The translations under genes and the position numbers were made by a program. This document shows, one piece after another, positions 34,953-41,955 of a stretch of 64,000 nucleotides of DNA. Location: NCBI GenBank assembly GCA_016793465.1, contig JAEUJW010000095.1, positions 74,202 through 138,201 of the forward strand, written 5' to 3'. This stretch comes from Myxococcales bacterium (GTDB lineage Bacteria; Myxococcota; Polyangia; Nannocystales; Nannocystaceae). Under the pieces are notes generated by a model that was not told the origin of the DNA, did no database searches, and saw only the letters and a list, made by a program, of their open reading frames with translations. Numbering within the stretch: the stretch's first letter is position 1; every line of letters starts with the position of its first letter.

Positions 34953-35915
34953 ATGCGCCGATCCCTCCGCGAAATCATGTCGGTCGTGCTGGCTGCGAGC
35001 CTGGTGGCGACGCCGGGCGAGGTGCGGGCGCAGGACGCGTCGTGGCCGGCCGCGGCGACGCAGGCCGACGCCGAGGGCAAGGCGGCGTACTCGAGCGGAG
35101 ACTACGCCGGGGCGCTGGCGGCGTTTCAGCGGGCGTACGCGGCGATGCCGGACCCGGTGGCCCAGCGCAGGGGGCGCGAGGCGGTCCTGGGGTCGCTGCG
35201 CAGCACGTACACGCGGCTGTACGAGGCGTCGCACGAGCGCGCGCAGCTGTGCGCGTGGCGGGCGACGCTGGTGAGCCACACCGACGCGCTGCGGGCCCGG
35301 CTGGGGGCGTCGGCGACGCAGGAGACGATGGGGCTCGACGGGCTGCGCGCGCAGGTCGACGCCGACGTGGCGCGCGACTTCCCGAACGACCCGCGCTGCG
35401 TGCCGCCGTCGGCGACGCCGGTCGCGGGGGCGCCGACGTCTTCGCCGGCACCGTTGACGACGACGACGCCGGTGTATACGCGGCCGCCGGCGGTGCAGAC
35501 GGTGCCGCCGCTGCCGCCGAGGCAGGAGCCGGCGCCGGTGGGGTCGACGGATCGCGAGCAGAAGATGTGGCGGGCCGGAGGGATCTCGCTGGGCGTGGGG
35601 ATCCTCGGGCTGCTCGGGATGGGGGCGGGGCTGGTGCTCGCGGACAACCGCGAGAAGGCGATCGTCGACCTCGAGAAGATGCTGGCCGACAAGAACCTGA
35701 AGCCGACGAACGACGACATCGAGCGCGCGGACCGGTTCAGGCGGCAGGCGACGATCGCCTCGGGCGCGGCGATCGGCCTGGGGATCGGCGGCGGGGTTTT
35801 ATTAATTACGGGCATCGCGCTGATGGCCGCGGGGCGCAACGGGCGGCGCGCCAATCAAGCGAGCGTGGCGCCGACGGTCGGGGTGTGGGGGCTCGCGGTC
35901 CGCGGGCGGTTCTAG
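34953..35915 (+). CDS. Exported protein with two C-terminal membrane segments (family A, copy 2)
   Basis: A 320-residue protein with the same plan as the one at 30782. It has a signal peptide (cut after VRAQ, about residue 26), a TPR-like helical part (AEGKAAYSSGDYAGALAAFQRAYAAMPD), a Pro/Thr linker around 150-195, and two glycine-rich membrane segments (about 213-230 and 268-290) enclosing a charged loop; it ends G-L-A-V-R-G-R-F. Function not recognised. The ATG at 34953 follows the permease by 50 bases. The codons for V-L-L-I-T at 35797-35808 are gtt-tta-tta-att, an A/T islet in otherwise GC-ending codons. Confidence 0.7.
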   Translation: MRRSLREIMSVVLAASLVATPGEVRAQDASWPAAATQADAEGKAAYSSGDYAGALAAFQRAYAAMPDPVAQRRGREAVLGSLRSTYTRLYEASHERAQLCAWRATLVSHTDALRARLGASATQETMGLDGLRAQVDADVARDFPNDPRCVPPSATPVAGAPTSSPAPLTTTTPVYTRPPAVQTVPPLPPRQEPAPVGSTDREQKMWRAGGISLGVGILGLLGMGAGLVLADNREKAIVDLEKMLADKNLKPTNDDIERADRFRRQATIASGAAIGLGIGGGVLLITGIALMAAGRNGRRANQASVAPTVGVWGLAVRGRF

Positions 35916-35931
35916 CGGCGCCGACGGGTCT

Positions 35932-36130
35932 GGGGCGAGCGCGCAGCGGAGGCCGACGGTGGCGGCGTATGCCTGTCCTTCGGGACAGGCGCTCATCAGG
36001 GCGAGCGCGCAGCGGAGGCCGCCATTGGTGTATGCCTGTCCTTCGGGACAGGAGGTCGTCACGGGGCGAGCACGCAGCGGAGGATGCCATTGGCGTATGT
36101 CTGTCCTTCGGGACAGGCGGTCGTCAAGGG
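35932..36130. repeat. Three 65-bp tandem copies of the 3' end of the FGE-like gene, each with a TTCG hairpin
   Basis: Three units with a period of 65-66 bp (anchor GCGAGC at 35935, 36001 and 36066) precede the true gene end at 36131. Read on the minus strand, each carries a version of the gene's last codons, G-L-R-C-A-L-A-P. Each also carries a CCTGTCC-TTCG-GGACAGG hairpin (35972-35989, 36035-36052) or its 6-bp form (36101-36116). The UUCG-capped stems should be very stable and may act as terminators or as a REP-like unit. Confidence 0.85.
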
Positions 36131-37716
36131 TCGAGCACGCAGCGGAAGCCGACGTCGGCGCGGCGGTCCTTGACGTTGCGCAGGCCGCGGGCGGTCACGC
36201 GGACCTCGGCGTCGGTGGTGGCGGTGTAGCTGCCGCCGCGGACCACGCGGTTGTCGGGGTCGGGCTCGCCCGAGCCCCAGCCGCCGTCGTCGTGGCTGCC
36301 GGACTCGTCGCGGTAGGTCAGCTCGGGGCTGGCGGTCCACTCCCACACGTTGCCGGCGAGGTCGAACACGCGGCCGCGGCCGGCGCCGCGGGCGTGGCTG
36401 GCGGTGCGCGCGGTGGCGGCGTCGCCGTCGCTGGTCGAGAACAGGCGCGGCGGCTCGGGGCCGGACTTCGGCGTGGGGGCGCACTCGCGGCCGCAGGCGT
36501 TGACGAGGTCGGGGCCGGGCTCGGCCTCGCCCCACGGGTAGCTGCGCTCCTGGTCGCCGCCGCGGGCGGCCCACTCCCACTCGTGTTCGCTGGGCAGGCG
36601 CTTGCCCTGGGCGCGGCAGTAGGTCTCGGCCTGGTGCCAGGCGACGCAGTTGACGGGGTGGCGACTGCGGGCGGCGCGGTCGCCGTTGCAGCGCTCGGAC
36701 TCGCGGGTGCGCTGCTCCTCGGTGAGCCTGGCCGACTGCACGGTGGAAGGAGCGGCGGAGCAGGGGCCGCCCTGGGCGCAGTCGGCGTACTCGCCGACGG
36801 TGACCTCGCGCTGGTCGATGCAGAAGTCGCGGACGTCGACGAGGCCGCCGGACGAGGCGCCTTCGGGGCGCGTGCCGCCGCGGTGGACGCTGGGACGGAA
36901 GCGGCCGCCCTCGACGAGCGTGGTGCCGCGGGGGCAGGGCCTCGCCTGCCGGCGCGCGGACACTTCTTCGGGCTCGCGGATGGGCTCGACCTCGAGGCGG
37001 AGCAGCGCGCCGCAGCCGTCGGGCGGGGTGGAGGAGTCGCCGCCGGAGCAGCGGCGCGGGTCGCCGTCGCTGCGCTCGAACCCTCGCTCGGCGGACGAGC
37101 CGGCGCCGGCCTGGGCCACGCCGAAGCCGCCGCCGGCGGAGATCTCCGCACCTGCCTCGGAGGACAGGCGGAACGCGCCCACGGTGACGGCGGAGATCAC
37201 GTGGGTCGCGCGCTCGCAGTCGCCTTGCAGCTCGCGGCGATCGACGCGGGCGCGGCCGGCGGCCTCGTAGTGGCCGACCACGGTCATGGCCAGGGACAGC
37301 GCGCCGTGGCGGGCGAGCTCCCCCTCGAGCTGGGCCGCGCCGAGGGGGATCTTCGCGTAGAGCTCGTCGGCGCTGCGGAACACCTGGTCGTCGCGCTTGG
37401 CCCCCACGCCGGTGTACTCGTAGCGGCCCGTCACCGTGCAGCGGCGCAGCAGCTCCATCTCGCAGCTCTCGTAGCGGACCGCGACCAGCCCCGCGTCGGC
37501 GCGCTTAATGATTAAGCCTTCGAGCAGGCCGCGATCCGAGGAGGGCCACTCGATGATGAGCGGGCGCGCGTGGCTCTTCATGACGCCGCAGCGGGCCTGG
37601 CCCTGGGTGTCGATCGACGGGGTCTGGGCGAGGCCCGAGGCGAGGTTGCGGCCGCGGCAGGCCGCGCCGACGGCGACGAGCGCGAGGACCAGGCAGAGCC
37701 GCGGAGCGGGTGACAC
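36124..37716 (-). CDS. Lipoprotein with formylglycine-generating-enzyme (FGE/SUMF1) domain
   Basis: A 530-residue lipoprotein. Starting at GTG 37716, the signal peptide ends V-G-A-A-C20, a good lipobox. The first 270 residues are a family-unspecific domain. From about 275 the FGE-sulfatase domain begins (C-P-R-G-T-T-L-V-E-G-G-R-F) and shows DFCIDQREVTVGEYADC, HPVNCVAWHQAETYC, RLPSEHEWEWAARGG, FDLAGNVWEWT, RVVRGGSY and G-F-R-C-V at the end. Many bacterial FGE-fold proteins are not sulfatase-maturases but bind ligands or act beside protein kinases. The paired catalytic Cys of true FGEs cannot be assigned here, so enzymatic activity is doubtful. The 3' end has been copied in tandem downstream. 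Confidence 0.82.
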   Translation of the reverse strand: MSPAPRLCLVLALVAVGAACRGRNLASGLAQTPSIDTQGQARCGVMKSHARPLIIEWPSSDRGLLEGLIIKRADAGLVAVRYESCEMELLRRCTVTGRYEYTGVGAKRDDQVFRSADELYAKIPLGAAQLEGELARHGALSLAMTVVGHYEAAGRARVDRRELQGDCERATHVISAVTVGAFRLSSEAGAEISAGGGFGVAQAGAGSSAERGFERSDGDPRRCSGGDSSTPPDGCGALLRLEVEPIREPEEVSARRQARPCPRGTTLVEGGRFRPSVHRGGTRPEGASSGGLVDVRDFCIDQREVTVGEYADCAQGGPCSAAPSTVQSARLTEEQRTRESERCNGDRAARSRHPVNCVAWHQAETYCRAQGKRLPSEHEWEWAARGGDQERSYPWGEAEPGPDLVNACGRECAPTPKSGPEPPRLFSTSDGDAATARTASHARGAGRGRVFDLAGNVWEWTASPELTYRDESGSHDDGGWGSGEPDPDNRVVRGGSYTATTDAEVRVTARGLRNVKDRRADVGFRCVLDP

Positions 37717-37771
37717 GGGGGCAGGGTATCGCAGTTTCGGCCGGCGGGGTCGCGAGGCCGCACGGCGAGGC

Positions 37772-37866
37772 GCGGGGATTGCAGGTCGACGCGGGGATTG
37801 CAGGTCGACGCGGGGATTGCAGAGCGACGCGGGGATTGCAGGGGCGCGCGGCGCTTGCAGGTCAGC
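37772..37866. repeat. Tandem 19-bp repeats after the thioredoxin gene
   Basis: Five units of 19 bp start at 37772, 37791, 37810, 37829 and 37848. The first two are identical (GCGGGGATTGCAGGTCGAC) and the later ones diverge. A sixth, weaker unit (37867-37885) lies inside the thioredoxin reading frame, and the gene's stop codon falls in the fifth. The array therefore seems to have grown out of the 3' end of that gene. It fills the space between two minus-strand lipoprotein genes. Confidence 0.85.
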
Positions 37867-38398
37867 GCGGCGCTTGCGTGTCGTCGCGGCGGACGGCGTC
37901 GATGGCACGACGGAGCTCGCGGATGCCGTCGCCGGGGCGGGCCTGCCAGCGGACGTTGCCGGCGGCGTCGACGACCAGGGTCGCGGGGATCTGCCGCACG
38001 CGGAAGCGGCTGGCGAGGATCTGGCCGGCGTCGTGGATCACAGGGAAGGGCAGGCCGAGCTGACGGACCATCGACTGGGTGTCGGCGGCGTACTCGTCCT
38101 CGCCGAAGCCGACGATCACCAGGTCGGGGTCGGAGCTCGCGAGCCTGGCGACGTCGGGCAGCTGCTGCCAGCAGGGCTTGCAGTACTGGGCGAAGAACTC
38201 GACGACGAGGACCTTGCCGCGCAGCGATTCGCTCGTCAGCGGCGCGCCGGTGAGGGTGCGCCGGTTGAACGCGGGCACGGGGCGGCCCACCGCGGGGCTC
38301 GCGGCCGAGGGCGGCAACCCCGGCGAGGCGCACGCGAATAGGCCGCACAGCGCCAGCGCGAGGCCGGGGCCCGGCGCGCGGGCGCACCGGTGGGACAT
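37862..38398 (-). CDS. TlpA-like thioredoxin-fold lipoprotein
   Basis: A 178-residue lipoprotein (lipobox G-L-F-A-C23) with a TlpA/ResA-type thioredoxin domain. Key parts are VGRPVPAFNRRTLTGAPLTSESLRGKVLVVEFFAQYC73-K-P-C76-W and, later, the cis-Pro segment QIPATLVVDAAGNV. The C-K-P-C pair suits a periplasmic reductant, for example for cytochrome c maturation or methionine sulfoxide repair; the partner is unknown. ATG 38398 gives a clean signal peptide; ATG 38431 upstream is possible. It lies upstream of the FGE-like lipoprotein on the same strand, separated by the 19-bp repeats, and is divergent from the HTTM cassette. Confidence 0.85.
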   Translation of the reverse strand: MSHRCARAPGPGLALALCGLFACASPGLPPSAASPAVGRPVPAFNRRTLTGAPLTSESLRGKVLVVEFFAQYCKPCWQQLPDVARLASSDPDLVIVGFGEDEYAADTQSMVRQLGLPFPVIHDAGQILASRFRVRQIPATLVVDAAGNVRWQARPGDGIRELRRAIDAVRRDDTQAPR

Positions 38399-38502
38399 GC
38401 GGCGGGACGTCAAGGACTGGATGGTTAGCACACGTCGGGTCGCCTGTGCGACGCCGCGGCTTGCGAGCCCTGCGCGGGCTCCGTGATACTGTCCGCCGCC
38501 CC

Positions 38503-41091
38503 GTGCTGCTGCTCGCCCTCGCCGAGACCCCCAACTACACCCGGGTGCCGCCGGAGCTGACGGCGCACGTCGGCTGGTTGTCGCTGGCCGCGCTGGTGTG
38601 CCTGCTGCTGTGGCTGGCCGCGCGGATGGAGTGGATCCGCCGCAGCTTCCTCGCGCTCGAGGACCCGCGCATGTTCGCGGTCATGCGCATCGGCATGGCG
38701 CTGATGACGATCCAGTGCTTCTGGAACCTGAAGCCGTACTGGCGGATGTTGTGGAGCGACGAGGGTCTATTTAATGCCGACGACGCCCGCTCGCGCATGG
38801 GCGGCTCGGCGCTGTCGGGCTGGACGCCGGAGGACGGCTTCCTCGACAACTGGGCGGTCTTCAAATACTTCTGGGGCAAGCACTCGTGGTTCTTCATCGA
38901 CTCGGCGCCCGACGCGGTCGAGACGTTCATGTACGTGTTCTTCGGGGTGCTGCTGCTGTACGCGTTCGGGGTGCTGAGCCGCGTCACCGGGGTGATCGCG
39001 TGGCTGATGGTCAGCAGCGTGTACAACCACAACGCGCTGTACCTCGAGGGCACCGACACGGTGTACCGCACGTTCTGGTTCATCCTGCTGTTCTGCAGGA
39101 CCGGGGCGGCGTGGAGCGTCGACAACGTGGTGCGCTGCTGGTGGCTGCGCCGGCGCGGCGAGCTGCAGGAGCCGGGCGCGCCGGCCCGGCCGGGGCTGCG
39201 GCCGGTCTACAGGTCGGTCCCCAGCTGGCCGCGCTACCTGATGATGGGCCAGCTCGTGGCCATCTACACCAGCACGGGCATGGTCAAGACCGGCAACGTG
39301 TGGGCGGCCGGCGACGCGCTGTACTACTCGCTGAACCTCGACCACTTCTACCGCTTCGAGGGCTGGACGCAGGTGGTCTCGGCGGCGCTCGGGACCACGC
39401 TGTTCCGCGTGATGACGTGGGTGACCCTGTGGTGGGAGTGCCTGTTTAGCGTCGCCGCGCTCGGGATGATTGTGAAATTTCACCTCGAGCAGCGCGACCG
39501 CCCGTGGTACCTCGCGCAGGGGCGCTGGCGGACGTGGCTCGCGCGCGGGGCCCTGCTCGGGCTCTACGGGCTGCTGTACCGCGTCGTCACGCTCGCGTAC
39601 CCGTACTGCATCGAGCTGCCGAAGGACGCCAGCGCCGAGCTCACCGAGAAGCTGGTGAGCGAGGGGCTGCGCAACGTCGACGTCATGATGCTCGCGGTGA
39701 TCCCGCTGCTGGTGACGCTGTGGTTCGTGCTCGGGCGCTGGCCGCTGAAGATGGGGCTGAGGCTGCGGGGGAGGCGGCGCGAGGCTGTCGTGGATCAGCA
39801 CTGGCTGCGCAAGTGGCTGCTCGGGCGCAGGGTGTGGCTCGGCCTCGGGCTGACGTTCCACGGGTTTCTGATCCTGTTCATGAACATCGGCATGTTCCCC
39901 TTCATCATGCTGATGACCTACGCCGCGTGGCTGCGCGGCGAGGAGTTCGCGGCGGCGCTGCGCTGGCTGGTCGGGCTGGTGTGGCGCTCGCCGCTCGGCA
40001 AGCGGCTGCCGGCGGCCTGGCTGGCGCGGGCCGACGCGTGGACGGCCCCGGCCGAGGCGCCCGAGGCGGCGCCGCGGCGCGGGCGGCCGCTGCCCGACTG
40101 GCTGGTGCTGCTGCTCGGGCTGATCGGCGTCGGGCTCGGGGCGGCGTGGATCGCCGGCAAGACGTGGGGCGTGAGGTACGAGCTCGGCGACTACGTGTAC
40201 GCGTGGCTCGGGCTGTGCGTGCTCGTCGGGCTCGGGTTTCGCCTGTGGAGGACCACGCCGGAGCGGCACCTCGCGCGCATGGGCGGGGGGCCGGCGCTGG
40301 CGTACGGTCCGGCGGGGCGGGCGATCGCGCTGGGGTTCATGACCAGCCACGCGCTGGTGGTCGGGCTCGGGCTCGGGCCCAACTACACCATCTTTAATAA
40401 TTGGCGCGGGCCGGTGCGCGGGCTGTTCGGCAGCTGGGCGACGGTCACGGGGACCTCGCAGAGCTGGAAGATGTTCGCGCCCAACCCGCCGCGCGCCAAC
40501 GTGTTCATGAAGACCGTGGTCGTGCTGCCGAACGGCGAGCGCTGGAACATCGGCAACAACGCCTACGACTGGCGGCCGTGGCCGTGGATCTGGAACGACC
40601 GCATCCGCAAGATGCACCGGCGCATGGTCAGCAAGGGGAAGTGGTACCTGCGCTACTGGGCCCACTTCTACTGCCGCGAGTGGTACCTCGAGACCGGCCA
40701 GCGCGCGGCCGCGGTCGAGGTGCACAAGCTCGTCACGAAGATCCCCTCGCCCGACCAGGTGGCAAAGAAGGGCTGGTACGAGCCGACCAAGCTCAAGCTG
40801 ACCGACGAGATCGTCGAGACCCACGACTGCCCGCGCGGCGGCGACCTGCCGCCGTTCATGAAGCTGCGCTACGGCCACGAGCTGACCCACGAGGACGAGG
40901 CGGCGCTCGCCGACGCGGCCGAACGCGAGCGGCGCAGCTCCGAGACCAAGCGGAGGAGCTGGGCCAACCGCCGCGACTGGGGCGGCAGCGGCCCGCAGCC
41001 GACGGCGCCGACGACCCTGCCCGGTCAGGCCGCGCGCGCCGGCGCCGACGAGGAAGAACCGCCCGCGAAGGACGGCGGGGACGGCGAATAG
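38503..41091 (+). CDS. HTTM-domain membrane protein fused to a 'MFAPNP' domain
   Basis: A protein of about 862 residues. The N-terminal half is an HTTM (vitamin-K-dependent gamma-carboxylase-like) multi-helix domain: DPRMFAVMRIGMALMTIQCFW, YHHNALYLEG-type loop (NHNALYLEGTDTVYR), GQLVAIYTSTGMVKTGNVW and SLNLDHFYRFEGW. It continues through further membrane helices to a last one near 630 and then a soluble domain beginning Q-S-W-K-M-F-A-P-N-P-P (about residue 655), with a basic, Glu/Pro-rich tail. The gene at 41956 matches its first half and the gene at 41109 its second, so this is a fusion of both. GTG 38503 is chosen because V-L-L-L-A-L-A-E-T-P aligns with the start of the 41956 protein; GTG 38446 is also open. 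Substrate unknown. Confidence 0.75.
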   Translation: MLLLALAETPNYTRVPPELTAHVGWLSLAALVCLLLWLAARMEWIRRSFLALEDPRMFAVMRIGMALMTIQCFWNLKPYWRMLWSDEGLFNADDARSRMGGSALSGWTPEDGFLDNWAVFKYFWGKHSWFFIDSAPDAVETFMYVFFGVLLLYAFGVLSRVTGVIAWLMVSSVYNHNALYLEGTDTVYRTFWFILLFCRTGAAWSVDNVVRCWWLRRRGELQEPGAPARPGLRPVYRSVPSWPRYLMMGQLVAIYTSTGMVKTGNVWAAGDALYYSLNLDHFYRFEGWTQVVSAALGTTLFRVMTWVTLWWECLFSVAALGMIVKFHLEQRDRPWYLAQGRWRTWLARGALLGLYGLLYRVVTLAYPYCIELPKDASAELTEKLVSEGLRNVDVMMLAVIPLLVTLWFVLGRWPLKMGLRLRGRRREAVVDQHWLRKWLLGRRVWLGLGLTFHGFLILFMNIGMFPFIMLMTYAAWLRGEEFAAALRWLVGLVWRSPLGKRLPAAWLARADAWTAPAEAPEAAPRRGRPLPDWLVLLLGLIGVGLGAAWIAGKTWGVRYELGDYVYAWLGLCVLVGLGFRLWRTTPERHLARMGGGPALAYGPAGRAIALGFMTSHALVVGLGLGPNYTIFNNWRGPVRGLFGSWATVTGTSQSWKMFAPNPPRANVFMKTVVVLPNGERWNIGNNAYDWRPWPWIWNDRIRKMHRRMVSKGKWYLRYWAHFYCREWYLETGQRAAAVEVHKLVTKIPSPDQVAKKGWYEPTKLKLTDEIVETHDCPRGGDLPPFMKLRYGHELTHEDEAALADAAERERRSSETKRRSWANRRDWGGSGPQPTAPTTLPGQAARAGADEEEPPAKDGGDGE

Positions 41092-41108
41092 CCCCGAGGA
41101 CATGTCCC

Positions 41109-41954
41109 ATGAGCCAGGAACCGAACCCCGAGCTGACCGACAAACTGCTGCACGCGCCCGTCGCGGAGACGCCGGTCGACCCGCGGCGGCCGGCGTACGG
41201 CGTCGTCGGCATGGTCGTGGTCAGCCTGTTCATCCTCTATCACACGATCGTGCTGCTGCAGCACACGACGCCGTCGGGCGGGCTGGCGCAGACGTTCAGC
41301 CGCACGCTGGGCGAGAAGCTCGAGGCCGGCGGGTACATGCGGGCCACCTCGAACGTGCAGAGCTGGTCGATGTTCGCGCCCAACCCGCACCGCAGCAACA
41401 TGTTCCTGCAGGTGTTCGTCGAGCTGACCGACGGCACGGTCATCGACCTCGAGCACGACATGTACGGCCGGCGCGAGTACCCGTACATCTTTTACGACCG
41501 CATGGGGAAGATCAACCGGCGCTTGCTCGAGCAGGAGCGCTACCAGCGGCACTACGCGGCGTGGGTGTGCCGCGACTGGGCCCTGACCCACGGCGGCGAG
41601 ATGCCGGACCGGGTCAAGTACGTCAAGATGTGGACCAAGGTCCCGCACCCGGCGAAGGTGATCCCCACCATGGGATTTGACCCGATGGAGCTGAAGCTGA
41701 CCAAGGAGCACCTGGCCAGCGTCGAGTGTTCGACCACCCAGCACGCCCAGCTCCCCGACGAGATCCGCGCGCGCTACGGCCTGCCGCCGCTGCCCGAGAA
41801 GGCGTTCCGCGACGTGGTGGTGCAGACCTGGTGGGACAAGAAGAAGGTCGAGGAGGCGACGATCGAGAAGCGCCGCAAGGCCATGCCCGAGGAGCCGAGC
41901 GACGCGCCGGCCGAGACGCCGCCGCCGGGCCAGGGCGCCGAGGGGGGAGGCTGA
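41109..41954 (+). CDS. Single-pass membrane protein with 'MFAPNP' domain (DUF5819-like)
   Basis: A 281-residue protein with one membrane helix (about 31-51), then S85-W-S-M-F-A-P-N-P93 opening a soluble domain, and an acidic Pro-rich tail. It is homologous by eye to the C-terminal part of the preceding gene: the membrane helix, the spacing to F-A-P-N-P, the R-I/M-G-K-I-N-R-R-like block, YAAWVCRDW versus YWAHFYCREW, and KVPHPAKV versus KIPSPDQV all line up. The motif recalls DUF5819 proteins, found beside HTTM genes; no reaction is known. It has GAGGA upstream of ATG 41109 and is followed one base later by the HTTM gene, so the three are one operon. Confidence 0.72.
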   Translation: MSQEPNPELTDKLLHAPVAETPVDPRRPAYGVVGMVVVSLFILYHTIVLLQHTTPSGGLAQTFSRTLGEKLEAGGYMRATSNVQSWSMFAPNPHRSNMFLQVFVELTDGTVIDLEHDMYGRREYPYIFYDRMGKINRRLLEQERYQRHYAAWVCRDWALTHGGEMPDRVKYVKMWTKVPHPAKVIPTMGFDPMELKLTKEHLASVECSTTQHAQLPDEIRARYGLPPLPEKAFRDVVVQTWWDKKKVEEATIEKRRKAMPEEPSDAPAETPPPGQGAEGGG

Positions 41955-41955
41955 C

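Noticed and set aside
36124..37908. An upstream extension of the FGE-like gene through the 19-bp repeats
   Set aside because: The extension translates the repeat array and has no leader; GTG 37716 gives a clear lipoprotein signal.
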